Assembly (NCBI RefSeq): GCF_947487515.1 | Contig: NZ_CANKWO010000003.1 | Span: 389,103-453,102, forward strand | Source of the DNA: an uncultured Litoreibacter sp. | Lineage (GTDB): Bacteria; Pseudomonadota; Alphaproteobacteria; Rhodobacterales; Rhodobacteraceae | Length of the DNA stretch: 64,000 bases | Reading direction: 5' to 3' | Part shown: piece after piece, positions 34,887-46,309 of the stretch | How the letters are laid out: the number at the start of each line of letters is the position of its first letter | Position numbering within the stretch: the first letter of the stretch is position 1 | Translations under genes and position numbers: made by a program | Notes under the pieces: model-generated | Told to the model about the DNA's origin: nothing | Database searches by the model: none | The model's input: the letters and a program-made list of their open reading frames with translations, nothing else

Positions 34887-37841
34887 TTAGTTTCCTTTGA
34901 CTGTCAGCGCATCGTTCACGAGTGCTGCTTGTTGTGCTTTGTGTTGGCTGGCCAGACCGGTCGCAGGCGAGGCAGCGGCGGCGCGACCAGCGTAAACCGG
35001 ACGCGAGTGTTTCGCATTAATTCGGGTCAAAACCCATTCGATGTTTGGCTCCATGAAGGACCATGCACCTTGGTTTTTCGGTTCTTCCTGACACCAGATC
35101 ATTTCGGCCTGCGGGAAGCGTTCCAATTCCTTCACCGCCGAGATGGCAGGGAACGGATAAAACTGCTCAAACCGCAGAAGGTAGACGTCGTCAATGCCGC
35201 GCGCGTCGCGCTCTTCCAGCAGGTCGTAATAGACTTTGCCGGAACACATAACGACGCGCTTGATCTTGTCATCAGCCTTCAACGTCGTATCGGAATTGCC
35301 CTGCTGGGCATCATCCCAAAGCACGCGGTGGAAGCTGGAGCCATCGGTGAATTCTTCCGCCTTGGACACGGCCAATTTGTGGCGCAGCAAGGATTTCGGC
35401 GTCATCAGGATCAATGGCTTGCGGAAATCGCGGTGAATCTGGCGGCGCAGAATGTGGAAGTAGTTGGCGGGCGTTGTACAGTTGGCCACGATCCAGTTGT
35501 CGCCGCCACACATGGTTAAGAAGCGCTCAAGACGTGCAGAGGAGTGCTCTGGGCCTTGGCCCTCATAGCCATGCGGCAACAGACACACGAGGCCGGACAT
35601 ACGCAACCATTTGCTTTCACCGGAACTGATGAACTGGTCGAACATGATCTGCGCGCCGTTGGCGAAGTCACCGAATTGGGCCTCCCATAGGGTCAGCGCG
35701 TTTGGTTCAGCCAGCGAATAGCCATACTCAAACCCCAAGACCGCGTATTCGGACAGCATGGAGTCGATGACTTCATACTGTGATTGCCCCGCGCGAATGT
35801 TGTTGAGCGGGTAGTAGCGTTCCTCGGTGTCTTGGTTGATCAGGCCCGAATGGCGGTGGCTAAATGTGCCGCGTGTGCAGTCCTGACCGGACAGACGCAC
35901 AGGATACCCTTCCGTCAACAAAGAGCCGAACGCCAAGGCTTCGCCCGTCGCCCAGTCGATGTTTTCGCCGGTGTCAAACATTTTGGCCTTAGATTCCAGC
36001 AAGCGCCCGATCGTTTTGTGCAAGGGGAAGCCGTCTGGCGCGGTGGACAAGCCACGACCGACCTCCTGAAACGTATCGTTCGAGATAGAGGTTTGCCCGC
36101 GCTGGTAGTTTTCAGCATCGCGCTTGTCCAGATGCGACCACTTTCCATCCAGCCAATCGGCTTTGTTTGGCTTGTAGTCTTTGCCGGCTTCGAATTCGTC
36201 GTTCAGATAAGACTGGAAGGAGGCTTTCATATCCTCGATCTCGCCCTCTGGGATCAATCCATCGCGCACCAAACGTTCGGTATAGAGCGTCAGCGTGGTC
36301 TTTTGCTTCTTGATCTTTTTGTACATCAACGGGTTGGTGAACATGGGCTCGTCGCCCTCGTTGTGTCCGAAGCGGCGGTAGCAAATGATGTCGATCACCA
36401 CGTCTTTGTGGAACTTCTGGCGGAACTCCGTGGCGACTTTGGCCGCATGAACCACCGCTTCCGGATCATCGCCGTTCACGTGAAAGATCGGGGCTTCCAC
36501 CATAAGCGCGATATCCGTCGGGTATGGCGAGGAGCGCGAGAAATGCGGCGCGGTGGTGAAGCCGATTTGGTTGTTGACCACGATGTGCATGGTGCCGCCG
36601 GTCTTGTGGCCTTTCAGGCCCGACAGACCGAAGCCTTCGGCCACAACGCCTTGGCCCGCAAAGGCCGCGTCGCCGTGCAACAGGATCGGCATGCAAGTGA
36701 TGCGGTCTTCGTCGTTGTTCTGGTCTTGCTTGGCACGCGATTTCCCCAACACAACAGGGTTCACCGCCTCTAGGTGTGACGGGTTGGCGGTCAGCGAAAG
36801 GTGGACGTTGTTGCCGTCAAATTCGCGGTCGGATGATGCACCAAGGTGGTATTTCACGTCGCCGGAGCCATCGACATCCTCGGGCTTGAAAGAGCCACCT
36901 TGGAATTCATTGAAGATCGCTTTGTAGGGTTTGCTCATCACATTGGCGAGCACCGACAGGCGGCCGCGGTGGGGCATGCCGATGACGATGTCTTTGACGC
37001 CCAAGCTGCCGCCGCGTTTGATGATCTGCTCCATCGCGGGTACGAGGCTTTCGCCGCCATCAAGGCCGAAGCGCTTGGTGCCCATATATTTGACGTGCAG
37101 GAATTTCTCGAAGCCCTCGGCCTCGACCAGCTTGTTCAGGATCGCTTTGCGGCCCTCGCGGCTAAAGGTGATTTCCTTGTCCCAGCCTTCGATGCGCTCT
37201 TTCAGCCAGCCCGCTTCTTCGGGGTTGGAGATATGCATGTACTGCAGCGCAAAGGTGCCACAGTATGTCCGCTTCAGGATCGACACGATTTCGCGCATCG
37301 AGGCTGTTTCTAACCCCAGCACATTGTCGATAAAAATAGGGCGGTCCATGTCGGCTTCGGTGAAGCCGTAGTTCTTTGGCTCCAGCTCGGGATGGGGTTC
37401 CGGCTCTTTCATGCCCAGCGGATCAAGATTCGCGGCAAGGTGGCCACGGATACGGTAGGCGCGGATGATCATGATCGCACGAATACTGTCGAGCACGGCC
37501 TGTTTGACCTGCTCGTCCGAGACGGCCACACCTCTTTCGGCCGCTTTGCCTTTGATCTTCTCGGCGGCTTTTTCCGGTTCGGCCCATTGGCCGTCCAACG
37601 CTTGGGTCAGGTCATCGCTGGGTTGTGGTGGCCAGTCAGCGCGCGCCCAAGATGGCCCTGCGGCTTCTTGCTTCACGTCCAGATCGGCGTCACCCAAGGC
37701 CTTGAAGAAATCCCGCCAGCCCTCATCGACTGCATTCGGATCGTTGGCGTAGCGCGCATATAGCTGTTCCAGATACTCGGCGTTGTGCCCTTGCATGAAG
37801 GAAGACGCGTGAAACTGGTCGTTCGAGGAGTGCTCGGTCAT
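34887..37841 (-). CDS. sucA: 2-oxoglutarate dehydrogenase E1
   Basis: This 984-aa thiamine-diphosphate enzyme decarboxylates 2-oxoglutarate. Visible features are the N-terminal [17 protein letters not shown]2-binding segment, [12 protein letters not shown], the TPP-binding [13 protein letters not shown] and NNQIGFTT stretch, and [11 protein letters not shown]. Its ATG overlaps the stop of the DUF805 gene (ATGA). It is in the middle of the sucC-to-lpd operon. Confidence 0.98.
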   Translation of the reverse strand: MTEHSSNDQFHASSFMQGHNAEYLEQLYARYANDPNAVDEGWRDFFKALGDADLDVKQEAAGPSWARADWPPQPSDDLTQALDGQWAEPEKAAEKIKGKAAERGVAVSDEQVKQAVLDSIRAIMIIRAYRIRGHLAANLDPLGMKEPEPHPELEPKNYGFTEADMDRPIFIDNVLGLETASMREIVSILKRTYCGTFALQYMHISNPEEAGWLKERIEGWDKEITFSREGRKAILNKLVEAEGFEKFLHVKYMGTKRFGLDGGESLVPAMEQIIKRGGSLGVKDIVIGMPHRGRLSVLANVMSKPYKAIFNEFQGGSFKPEDVDGSGDVKYHLGASSDREFDGNNVHLSLTANPSHLEAVNPVVLGKSRAKQDQNNDEDRITCMPILLHGDAAFAGQGVVAEGFGLSGLKGHKTGGTMHIVVNNQIGFTTAPHFSRSSPYPTDIALMVEAPIFHVNGDDPEAVVHAAKVATEFRQKFHKDVVIDIICYRRFGHNEGDEPMFTNPLMYKKIKKQKTTLTLYTERLVRDGLIPEGEIEDMKASFQSYLNDEFEAGKDYKPNKADWLDGKWSHLDKRDAENYQRGQTSISNDTFQEVGRGLSTAPDGFPLHKTIGRLLESKAKMFDTGENIDWATGEALAFGSLLTEGYPVRLSGQDCTRGTFSHRHSGLINQDTEERYYPLNNIRAGQSQYEVIDSMLSEYAVLGFEYGYSLAEPNALTLWEAQFGDFANGAQIMFDQFISSGESKWLRMSGLVCLLPHGYEGQGPEHSSARLERFLTMCGGDNWIVANCTTPANYFHILRRQIHRDFRKPLILMTPKSLLRHKLAVSKAEEFTDGSSFHRVLWDDAQQGNSDTTLKADDKIKRVVMCSGKVYYDLLEERDARGIDDVYLLRFEQFYPFPAISAVKELERFPQAEMIWCQEEPKNQGAWSFMEPNIEWVLTRINAKHSRPVYAGRAAAASPATGLASQHKAQQAALVNDALTVKGN

Positions 37842-38332
37842 GTTGGGACCTCGTTAGGGTTGGGACCGTAGTGATTGGGGGCGGGTGTGGAGGGGAGGAT
37901 CATTTGCCCGATCAGTGGGCCCATGATCACAAAGGGGATAATCGCGCACACGGCCAAAACGGCGATGGCGATGAGTGTGAAAATTATCGTGCCAAAGGGA
38001 AAAAAGGCCGCGAGCGGGCTGAATGGTAGCACAAACAATAACGGTAATGCTGAGAGCCACAACAATGGCCAAAGCACTTGTGACCCGGGCTCGTCCGTGT
38101 CCTGAAGCCGTCTGGAGGTCGCAGACCAAATTGGAAGACTGATTGCGAGACACAAGAGAGTTTTATGAGGAATTGAATTCGTTACAACGTCTGCGGCGAT
38201 GATTTTTTCCGTCAAAAATGCTGTCGCGAAAGCCCAGACTGGTGCAAACCACCAGAACTCTGAACGCGAAGCACGACCAGTGAAAACCGGAAACTTGAGT
38301 AGACCGTTGAGTACAGCTTGAACGGGGCCCAT
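37838..38332 (-). CDS. DUF805 family membrane protein
   Basis: This 164-aa protein has the DUF805 start (LLKFPVFTGRASRSEFWWF) and four hydrophobic segments, including LPIWSATSRRLQDTDEPG in the loop typical of the family. The ATG at 38332 overlaps the preceding stop (TGATG). It lies between sucD and sucA. The family has no clear function. Confidence 0.82.
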   Translation of the reverse strand: MGPVQAVLNGLLKFPVFTGRASRSEFWWFAPVWAFATAFLTEKIIAADVVTNSIPHKTLLCLAISLPIWSATSRRLQDTDEPGSQVLWPLLWLSALPLLFVLPFSPLAAFFPFGTIIFTLIAIAVLAVCAIIPFVIMGPLIGQMILPSTPAPNHYGPNPNEVPT

Positions 38333-38967
38333 CAGTTGCCCTCCGAAGCGAAGTTCGCTTGCGTTTGAACGATGCCACTTACGGTAACAGGGGCATTGAT
38401 TTTCGCGGCAAGGCTGTCGGCGTTCAGGACGGTGGTCGTCCAAATCCCGCCCTTTTCGGCTTTGGTTGTCACGGGCGAGCCGAAATCCTTGGAGCCTTGT
38501 CCGGTGACGCTGGCGGACGACAGCGCGAAGCGGCAGATGATGTTGACGGTAGAAGGAGTTGGTTGGAGCCATTGTACCAAAACAGCCTCAGCATCCGCGC
38601 CGATTTGGCGGGTCAGGATGCGGGTCTTACTTTGGGGGATGTCTTTCTTCTTTGCAAAGCCAGCGACGGTTTTGCGCTGCAGGTCGACAATTGCTTTGAG
38701 CTGCTCACCACCGGTGTCGCCATTGGCGTAGAAGGCCACTTGGGGCCAGATCAACAGCTCGATGGTGTCTGAGGATAGGTCGCCCTCGGGGACCAGAACC
38801 CAGCCTTGCTGCGCTAAGACGTCAACGGTATCGCTAACATTTGCGTGCGGCAAGTGGCATGCTTCGATGGAGGCAGACATTTCGGTGAGGGTCTGGGCGC
38901 TGGCCACAAGGGAAGTGGCCGCCAAAGCGGTGCTTGCGCACGCTGCCATGGCGACCGCTTTGATCAT
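38332..38967 (-). CDS. Hypothetical exported protein, 211 aa
   Basis: I do not recognise the family. There is a signal peptide ([24 protein letters not shown]) and a soluble mature part of about 187 residues with two Cys that could pair. It overlaps the sucD stop by 4 bp (ATGA) and the DUF805 start by 1 bp, so it is translated together with the suc genes. Confidence 0.7.
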   Translation of the reverse strand: MIKAVAMAACASTALAATSLVASAQTLTEMSASIEACHLPHANVSDTVDVLAQQGWVLVPEGDLSSDTIELLIWPQVAFYANGDTGGEQLKAIVDLQRKTVAGFAKKKDIPQSKTRILTRQIGADAEAVLVQWLQPTPSTVNIICRFALSSASVTGQGSKDFGSPVTTKAEKGGIWTTTVLNADSLAAKINAPVTVSGIVQTQANFASEGN

Positions 38968-39848
38968 TTTGCGATCGCTGCCAGAACGGCTTCGCCCAAG
39001 CCTGCGGGGCTTTCAGCCACAACGATACCAGCGGATTTCATCGCTTCGATCTTGCTTTCCGCGTCGCCTTTGCCGCCAGCGACGATCGCGCCCGCGTGAC
39101 CCATGCGACGGCCAGGAGGGGCCGTGCGACCAGCGATGAAACCAGCTGTTGGTTTCCAACGGCCTTTTTTCTTCTCGTCAGCCAAGAACTGCGCGGCTTC
39201 TTCCTCGGCGGAGCCACCGATCTCGCCGATCATGATGATCGACTGAGTTTCGTCATCTGCAAGGAACATTTCCAGCACGTCGATATGCTCTGTGCCCTTG
39301 ATGGGGTCGCCACCGATGCCAACAGCTGTGGACTGGCCCAGACCGGAGTCTGTGGTTTGTTTCACAGCTTCATAAGTCAGCGTGCCGGAGCGCGAAACAA
39401 CACCAACAGAGCCGCGCTTGTGGATGTGACCCGGCATAATGCCGATTTTGCAGGCGTCAGGTGTGATAACGCCCGGGCAGTTCGGCCCGATCAGGCGGGA
39501 GGAAGAGCCTTCCAGCGCGCGCTTCACTTTCATCATGTCGAGAACTGGAATGCCCTCGGTGATGCAGCAGATGAACGGGATTTCCGCGTCGATGGCTTCC
39601 AGAATGGAATCCGCCGCGAAGGGGGGGGGGACGTAGATCACGGTCGCATCCGCGCCAGTGCGCTCCACGGCTTCGTGGCAGCTGTCGAAGACAGGCAGGT
39701 TCAGGTGGGTTTGACCGCCTTTGCCGGGTGTTACGCCGCCAACCATTTGTGTGCCGTAAGCAATTGCTTGTTCGGAGTGGAAAGTGCCCTGAGAGCCGGT
39801 AAAGCCCTGACAGATTACCTTGGTGTTTTCGTCAATGAGAATGGCCAT
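38964..39848 (-). CDS. sucD: Succinyl-CoA ligase subunit alpha
   Basis: This 294-aa subunit binds CoA and carries the phosphorylated His. Visible are [31 protein letters not shown], the [20 protein letters not shown] stretch and the active-site [11 protein letters not shown]. Together with SucC it makes succinate and ATP/GTP from succinyl-CoA. A run of nine G near 39621-39629 codes for a Pro-Pro-Pro segment and may be slippery for sequencing. Confidence 0.98.
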   Translation of the reverse strand: MAILIDENTKVICQGFTGSQGTFHSEQAIAYGTQMVGGVTPGKGGQTHLNLPVFDSCHEAVERTGADATVIYVPPPFAADSILEAIDAEIPFICCITEGIPVLDMMKVKRALEGSSSRLIGPNCPGVITPDACKIGIMPGHIHKRGSVGVVSRSGTLTYEAVKQTTDSGLGQSTAVGIGGDPIKGTEHIDVLEMFLADDETQSIIMIGEIGGSAEEEAAQFLADEKKKGRWKPTAGFIAGRTAPPGRRMGHAGAIVAGGKGDAESKIEAMKSAGIVVAESPAGLGEAVLAAIAK

Positions 39849-39857
39849 GTGGGCCTC

Positions 39858-40265
39858 CTAGTTTAACTCGGTTGTCGCGGCGACGTAGCCGTCTTCGCGA
39901 ATATTTGTTTTGATGCCCGGTTTCATGGCGCGGAGTTGGTTCAGTATACGAATTTTGGATGCGCGGCTTGCTTCGACGCGTGGGTCTGACAGTTTACCAT
40001 TGGGTTCTTCCAGCATCGCCACCATCGAACAAGATTTTCCACTGATGCTAAACTGTAGATCAAAGTTGCTATGGCGATACGTATCGTTACCTAACTCCAC
40101 AAAGGGGAACACAAGGCGCTTTTCAGGAGCATCTGACAGGCAAACATGTCTGAAAAGACCTGTAACTTCGGGTGCGGGGACCAGCGTTTTACCTTTCGGC
40201 ACAGTTGGTTGGCAGCCAATCATGACTGCCAATGTACTGATCAAGATAATTTCGCGGCCGAACAT
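39858..40265 (-). CDS. Hypothetical lipoprotein between sucC and sucD
   Basis: This is a 135-aa protein with a short hydrophobic leader ending in VMIGC, a fair lipobox, so it is probably lipid-anchored. I prefer the ATG at 40265 because AAGGGG lies 5 bp upstream; a GTG 3 bp earlier touches the sucC stop. I do not recognise the family. Confidence 0.65.
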   Translation of the reverse strand: MFGREIILISTLAVMIGCQPTVPKGKTLVPAPEVTGLFRHVCLSDAPEKRLVFPFVELGNDTYRHSNFDLQFSISGKSCSMVAMLEEPNGKLSDPRVEASRASKIRILNQLRAMKPGIKTNIREDGYVAATTELN

Positions 40266-40267
40266 CA

Positions 40268-41461
40268 CTACCCCTTAACCGCTTTCACGATTTTCTCGGC
40301 GCCGTCCTTCAAATCGTCGGCTGCGATGATGTCCACGTCGGAGCCGTTGATGATGGCTTTGCCCTCTTCAACGTTAGTTCCTTCGAGACGCACAACCAAT
40401 GGCACCTTCAGGCCCACTTCTTTCACCGCGGCGACAACGCCCTCGGCGATGACATCGCAGCGCATGATGCCGCCGAAGATGTTCACGAGGATGCCTTTGA
40501 CGTTTGGATCGGAGGTGATGATCTTGAACGCTTCGGTCACTTTCTCTTTGGTCGCACCGCCACCTACGTCGAGGAAGTTGGCAGGTTCAGCACCGTAGAG
40601 TTTGATGATGTCCATTGTGGCCATTGCCAGACCAGCACCGTTCACCATGCAGCCGATTTCACCGTCCAAAGCGATGTAGTTCAGGTCGTATTTCGACGCT
40701 GCAAGCTCTTTGGGGTCTTCTTCGGTTTCGTCGCGCAGCTCCGCGATGTCGGCGTGGCGGTAGATTGCGTTGCCGTCAAAGCCCATCTTGGCATCGAGGC
40801 ATTTCAAGTCACCCTTGTCGGACACGATCAGCGGGTTGATTTCCAGCATTTCCATGTCTTTTTCGACGAACAATTTGTAAAGCGTGCCCATCAGTTGAAC
40901 GCACTGCTTGATCTGCCCGCCTTTGAGGCCCAGCTCAAACGCGATGCGACGGCCGTGGAAGGCTTGGTAGCCTGTTGCCGGATCAACAGAGAAGGACAGG
41001 ATTTTGTCAGGGGTGGATGCTGCGACTTCTTCGATGTCCATGCCGCCCTCGGTGGAGCAAACAAAGGATACTTGGCTTGTTTGGCGATCAACCAACAAAG
41101 CGAGGTACAATTCGGTTTCAATGCCGGAGCCGTCTTCGATGTAGATGCGGTTCACTTGCTTGCCAGCAGGGCCGGACTGATGCGTGACCAAAGTGCGGCC
41201 CAACATTTTCTTGGCCTCATTGGCCGCTTCTTCAACGGATTTGCAAAGACGCACACCGCCAGCTTCACCAGCGTCAGCTTCCTTGAAGGAGCCTTTGCCG
41301 CGGCCACCAGCGTGGATCTGAGCTTTGACAACCCAAAGCGGGCCGTCCAACTCACCAGCTGCGGTTTTCGCGTTTTCAGCGGCGAGGACGACACGGCCAT
41401 CGGAGACCGGTGCGCCATAGGAGCGAAGCAGGGCTTTCGCTTGATATTCGTGGATGTTCAA
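40268..41461 (-). CDS. sucC: Succinyl-CoA ligase subunit beta
   Basis: This 397-aa ATP-grasp subunit opens with [18 protein letters not shown] and has the nucleotide-binding [15 protein letters not shown] and metal-binding EINPLIV motifs. It is the first gene of the operon that continues to lpd. A pair of TGTGATCACA sites lies about 100-130 bp upstream. Confidence 0.98.
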   Translation of the reverse strand: MNIHEYQAKALLRSYGAPVSDGRVVLAAENAKTAAGELDGPLWVVKAQIHAGGRGKGSFKEADAGEAGGVRLCKSVEEAANEAKKMLGRTLVTHQSGPAGKQVNRIYIEDGSGIETELYLALLVDRQTSQVSFVCSTEGGMDIEEVAASTPDKILSFSVDPATGYQAFHGRRIAFELGLKGGQIKQCVQLMGTLYKLFVEKDMEMLEINPLIVSDKGDLKCLDAKMGFDGNAIYRHADIAELRDETEEDPKELAASKYDLNYIALDGEIGCMVNGAGLAMATMDIIKLYGAEPANFLDVGGGATKEKVTEAFKIITSDPNVKGILVNIFGGIMRCDVIAEGVVAAVKEVGLKVPLVVRLEGTNVEEGKAIINGSDVDIIAADDLKDGAEKIVKAVKG

Positions 41462-41557
41462 AACTCTCTCCTTGAGTCAGGGGGTTCTAGACTTTGATAC
41501 ATGTGAAAACCTTAATACAAACGTCGAAATTGACCTCAAGGCCAGAAAAGCGACATT

Positions 41558-41588
41558 TGTGATCACAGTTTGAAAACGTGTGATCACA
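41558..41588. promoter_or_regulatory. Paired TGTGATCACA sites upstream of sucC
   Basis: Two identical perfect palindromes occupy 41558-41567 and 41579-41588, with starts 21 bp apart (two helical turns). A further half site TGTGAT begins at 41595. The same pair with the same spacing precedes sdhC. This is the likely operator region of the suc operon. Confidence 0.8.
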
Positions 41589-41686
41589 AAATGATGTGAT
41601 AAGGCGAATCGCGTTAGGCATTGACGTCATTGGCGCACGCTGGGACTTATAAAATATGAACAACCGAACATAGGACAGCCTGTATC

Positions 41687-42700
41687 ATGCCTGCACCTAC
41701 TTGGGGCGTCGTCGGGACGATGGACGAACCTCCGGAACTTGTCGCGGCCTATGCCGCCCATCACCTGTGGTCGGGGGCCTCGGCGGTACATATCTATCTG
41801 GATCGCGACAACCCTGAAACGCGGGCATTACTGGAGCCGCTAAAGGCAGTGCATGTGACTGTTGCGGATGCAAACTACTGGCGTTCGGAGCTTGATATAA
41901 AGGTTCCCAAAACCCACCAACGTCGCCAGACACTCAACGCAACTCTCGCCTACAACCGGACGAATGTGGATTACCTTGTCCATCTGGATGCTGACGAGTT
42001 CATTCATCAGGTCGAGCCGCTGGAGCACGAATTGGCCCGACTGCAACGCATGCGCCCAGGCCACTACCTCAGCATTCCGAATGTGGAACGGGTTTGGCTG
42101 CAGGGCGAGGCCGACATCGGCATGTTTAGCCAGAACTTTCGTGTCTCTACCAAGAAAGCTGAGGGAAACTACGATCACCTGACGCTAGACGACGAGGGGC
42201 TCACGCGTTTCGGCCTAACTGGGCATAGTGAGGGAAAGGCCTGTTCCCCGACTGGCTACAACTATGTTTTGGGCATCCATCGCCCGCATCACGACACTGA
42301 CCGCCCTTGGACATTTCCTGGGATGAAGCGCTCTCGGTCTTCGGTGATCCTGCACTTCGACGGGATGACGCGGTTGCATTGGGTGTTCAAACGCCTGCGG
42401 AAGGCGCTGTTTCGGAACCTTCAGGTGGGTCAGCCGATCACCGAACAGATGCAGGCGCAAATCGATGCGATTGAAGATGGTGGCGGGGACTTGGCAGCCG
42501 CAAATGCGCTGCATGACCGGATCAAGGTGCTAGATGTTTTGGCAGAGACATTGCAGCAGGAGAACCTGTTGATGAACATTCCCTTTGATGTCACGCGCGG
42601 GTTGAAGGCCCTGCTGCCCCATGAAAATCTGGACCTGTCCGCTGCGACGTTTGATGCATGGCTGAGGCGCGAGAAGGCGGAGTTCTTCGATCAGCTCTGA
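41687..42700 (+). CDS. Glycosyltransferase family 2-like protein
   Basis: This 337-aa protein has the core HLDADEFIH (metal-binding DxDEF at 101-105) seen in Glyco_tranf_2_4-type transferases, preceded by an N-terminal nucleotide-sugar fold (VVGTMDEPPELVAAYAAHHL). No membrane span is obvious. It is divergent from sucC. The acceptor is unknown; cell-surface polysaccharide work is a fair guess. Confidence 0.8.
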   Translation: MPAPTWGVVGTMDEPPELVAAYAAHHLWSGASAVHIYLDRDNPETRALLEPLKAVHVTVADANYWRSELDIKVPKTHQRRQTLNATLAYNRTNVDYLVHLDADEFIHQVEPLEHELARLQRMRPGHYLSIPNVERVWLQGEADIGMFSQNFRVSTKKAEGNYDHLTLDDEGLTRFGLTGHSEGKACSPTGYNYVLGIHRPHHDTDRPWTFPGMKRSRSSVILHFDGMTRLHWVFKRLRKALFRNLQVGQPITEQMQAQIDAIEDGGGDLAAANALHDRIKVLDVLAETLQQENLLMNIPFDVTRGLKALLPHENLDLSAATFDAWLRREKAEFFDQL

Positions 42701-42830
42701 GGGTGTATAGGGCACGCAAAGGATATGGTTTGATCAAGAAACGGGTCGCTCTTTTGATGTGGTTCAGCGATGCTCACTGCACCACGCCCTCAGACGGATA
42801 CCTCACGTGCAGTTAAAACAGCCGCCCTCA

Positions 42831-43739
42831 ATGGACATGAAAACCATAGCAATGCTGCTGCTTCTTGCGGCTGTTTGGGGAGGGTCGTTCTTCTTTGCGG
42901 AAGTTGCACTGCGCGAGGTTCCACCGCTGACCATAACACTTCATCGTGTGTTCTGGGCGATACCTGTTTTGGCCTTTGTTGTTTGGTTTCGCAAAATTCC
43001 CGTCCCTTGCTCGTTCCGCGTTTGGGGGAGCTATTTGGGTATGGGGGCGCTCAATAACGCCATTCCGTTTTCGCTGATTTTCTGGGGGCAAACCCAAATC
43101 GACAGTGGCCTTGCCTCAATTCTAAACGCCACCACCGCAATGTTTGGGGCTGTGGTGGCCGGAGTTCTTCTTGTGGATGAACCGCTAACCCAGAAGAAAA
43201 TCATTGGTGCGGGCTTGGGGGTTTTGGGGGTGGCCTGCATCATGGGGCCAGAAGTGATTACCGGATTTAGCCTTGGGAATATGGCCCAACTCGCGGTGAT
43301 CGGCGCGGCGCTGTCTTATGCTTTTGCGGGTGTTTGGGGGAAGCTGCTGCTTGCGGAACAACCGCCGCTAATGAATGCATTGGGGATGCTGATCGGCAGT
43401 ACTGTGCTGATGATCCCGATTGTCGTGGCCATCGATGGCCCGCCGAATATGGATTTGTCGCTGGGTGTTTGGGGCGCGCTGTTGGGGTTGGCGACCGTGT
43501 CCACTGTAGTGGCCTATGTTTTGTATTTCGCCATTCTGGCTAAGTCGGGTGCTGCCAATTTGATGCTAGTGACGTTGCTCATTCCACCGTTCGCCATTGG
43601 ACTTGGCGTTTTGTTCTTGGGAGAGCGAATGGAGCTGCAAGCGTGGGTCGGCTTCGCCGTTATCGCCTTGGGGTTTGCGGTGACAGACGGGCGGGTGTTT
43701 GCTCGGTTTTCCCAAAAGGAACATGACAGCGCCCAATAA
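42831..43739 (+). CDS. EamA/DMT family transporter
   Basis: This is a 302-aa inner-membrane protein with ten likely spans in two repeats. The EamA opening AAVWGGSFFFAEVAL and the repeat end motifs (ALNNAIPFSLIFWGQTQI; LFLGERMELQAWVGFAVIALG) are clear. The start is ATG 42831; a second ATG lies 6 bp on. The family exports metabolites such as amino acids or nucleosides. It ends at a bidirectional terminator shared with mdh. Confidence 0.9.
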   Translation: MDMKTIAMLLLLAAVWGGSFFFAEVALREVPPLTITLHRVFWAIPVLAFVVWFRKIPVPCSFRVWGSYLGMGALNNAIPFSLIFWGQTQIDSGLASILNATTAMFGAVVAGVLLVDEPLTQKKIIGAGLGVLGVACIMGPEVITGFSLGNMAQLAVIGAALSYAFAGVWGKLLLAEQPPLMNALGMLIGSTVLMIPIVVAIDGPPNMDLSLGVWGALLGLATVSTVVAYVLYFAILAKSGAANLMLVTLLIPPFAIGLGVLFLGERMELQAWVGFAVIALGFAVTDGRVFARFSQKEHDSAQ

Positions 43740-43740
43740 A

Positions 43741-43770
43741 AAAGGCCCGCTGTGTGACAAGCGGGCCTTT
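43741..43770. terminator. Bidirectional terminator between the EamA gene and mdh
   Basis: An 11-bp perfect stem (43741-43751 with 43760-43770) has an 8-base loop. On the minus strand it is followed by a run of six T (three in the stem, three after), so it ends mdh well. It also follows the EamA gene directly. Confidence 0.9.
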
Positions 43771-43793
43771 GTAATGTGGTCTTGAGCGATGGC

Positions 43794-44852
<1,059 letters not shown>

Positions 44853-44920
44853 CTATCTGGGCGGAACTCATTTGCCGTTAGCTGTTGAACTTAAGGCCTT
44901 TTCCGCCATAGCTGTGGCAT

Positions 44921-45673
44921 ATGGAACTTGATGCCACCTTTTTTGCACTGGCCTTGCCGGCAGCCTTCATATCAGGCGTCGCCAAAGGAGGATTCGGGGG
45001 CGGGGCGGCCTTTGTGGCAACGGCGATTCTGGCGTTGTTCCTACCTCCTGCGACTGCATTGGGGATCATGTTGCCATTGCTCATGATTGCGGATGTCGCG
45101 ACTTTGCGCCCGTTTTGGGGGGAATGGCACTGGCCAAGCGCCAAGGCTTTGATCATCGGCGGATTCCCTGGCGTCATCTTGGGGGCCTTGTTGTATAAAG
45201 CCACCAACCCCGATGTGCTACGTGTGTTGATCGGTGCAATTTCCCTTGGGTTCGTGGCGTTCCAGATAGCGCGCGCACGCGGGTGGGTGATTAAAGCGCA
45301 GTCGCAATTCAACGGGCGCGTCGGAGTGATCGCTGGGGTGGTCTCTGGTTTCACCAGTTTCGTAAGCCACGCCGGTGGTCCGCCTGCGGCCATGTTTTTG
45401 CTGTCTCAAGGGATGAACAAGACGACCTATCAGGCAACGACAGTTATTTCCTTTTGGGCCATCAACGCAATGAAGGCCGTGCCCTACGCCTTTTTGGGCG
45501 TATTCAGCTGGGAGACCTTTCTGGCCGATCTTTACATGTTACCCCCGTTGTTGGTCGGCGTGGTGATGGGGGTCTACGCACACCGGGCGATGCCGGAGCG
45601 CTATTTCTTTTTGCTCACTTATGCGCTGCTTTTAGGCGCAGGCAGCAAGCTGATCTTTGATGGTTTGACCTAG
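44921..45673 (+). CDS. TauE/SafE family permease
   Basis: This 250-aa membrane protein with about eight spans belongs to the sulfite-exporter-like TauE/SafE family: SGVAKGGFGGGAAFVATAIL at the start and GFTSFVSHAGGPPAAMFLL in the second half are the two family motifs. Relatives export sulfite or organosulfonates. It is monocistronic here and lies about 26 kb from the possible desulfonation cluster, so no direct link is claimed. Confidence 0.9.
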   Translation: MELDATFFALALPAAFISGVAKGGFGGGAAFVATAILALFLPPATALGIMLPLLMIADVATLRPFWGEWHWPSAKALIIGGFPGVILGALLYKATNPDVLRVLIGAISLGFVAFQIARARGWVIKAQSQFNGRVGVIAGVVSGFTSFVSHAGGPPAAMFLLSQGMNKTTYQATTVISFWAINAMKAVPYAFLGVFSWETFLADLYMLPPLLVGVVMGVYAHRAMPERYFFLLTYALLLGAGSKLIFDGLT

Positions 45674-45691
45674 CTCACGATGGCCTAGGTC
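45667..45691. terminator. Short hairpin over both stop codons
   Basis: GACCTAG and CTAGGTC pair around the region where the TauE/SafE gene and the facing small gene end. Each arm contains the stop codon of one gene. Confidence 0.5.
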
Positions 45692-46005
45692 GGCGCGCCA
45701 AGGGACGCGGGAAGTTCATCTTCTACCATTTCAAAGGAGTTTCCTGCGGCCACCAGACATGTGATGCCATTGGGATGAGTGACGGTTATGGTCCATGATC
45801 CTGTGTCGTCGGAAGCGTGCAATTCCACAATCCCGCTATTCGTAGCCAGCCCCATAGATCGGCGGGTTTCCCCGAATTTTGTGACCAGTTTTTGCATCAC
45901 CGCACTGCGATCCGCGCACATGTTTCTGGGTTGCGCCGAGGAGATGCTGGTGGCCAATAAAAATGCCACAAGTCCAAAGGAGAGCCCAAAGAGGTATTTC
46001 GTCAT
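45685..46005 (-). CDS. Hypothetical exported protein, 106 aa
   Basis: This protein has a signal peptide (MTKYLFGLSFGLVAFLLATSISSA) and a mature part of about 82 residues with two Cys. I chose the ATG at 46005 since AAGGA precedes it and a longer reading has no such site. I do not recognise the family by name. Confidence 0.7.
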   Translation of the reverse strand: MTKYLFGLSFGLVAFLLATSISSAQPRNMCADRSAVMQKLVTKFGETRRSMGLATNSGIVELHASDDTGSWTITVTHPNGITCLVAAGNSFEMVEDELPASLGAPT

Positions 46006-46309
46006 TTCAACGGTCCTTTCGTTGGGGATCGCGCAAATTTCGGACGCGATCGGAAACGCAGCGCGAACGATGTTTGCCTTTTGGCCAATGGCACCGTTCG
46101 CTGCAGGAGTAGAATTGCGAATATCCAAGAATATCTGGTTAAAGGACCGCGCGTTGCTGGCGAATTTTCGCGCTAAATAGTGAAAACTTGAAGAAACTTA
46201 AGTGTAGAGTGACGGATGTACGGAAAATTCTGCACTGCGGCAAATCACCTGTTGCAGAGACTGCCGGGTTGTGGTGAGTAATAATATGTCAAAACAGGAG
46301 TGCAATTTG
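46006..46309. other. Divergent intergenic region, 304 bp
   Basis: This region separates the small exported protein (minus) from malyl-CoA thioesterase (plus). It should contain both promoters. I see an AT-rich stretch around 46170-46210 and no hairpin, RNA gene or credible small reading frame. Confidence 0.5.

Noticed and set aside
33999-35519. Open frame of 506 codons on the plus strand
   Set aside because: It is antisense to odhB and sucA; the Ser/Ala-rich text mirrors the Ala/Pro linkers of odhB.
39621-39629. Frameshift in sucD at a run of nine G
   Set aside because: The reading frame stays open and the protein matches the family through this point; I note it only as a sequencing-sensitive spot.
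44921-45673. TauE/SafE permease as sulfite exporter of the desulfonation cluster
   Set aside because: It is about 26 kb away from that cluster, next to mdh and unrelated genes; the family name alone is not enough.
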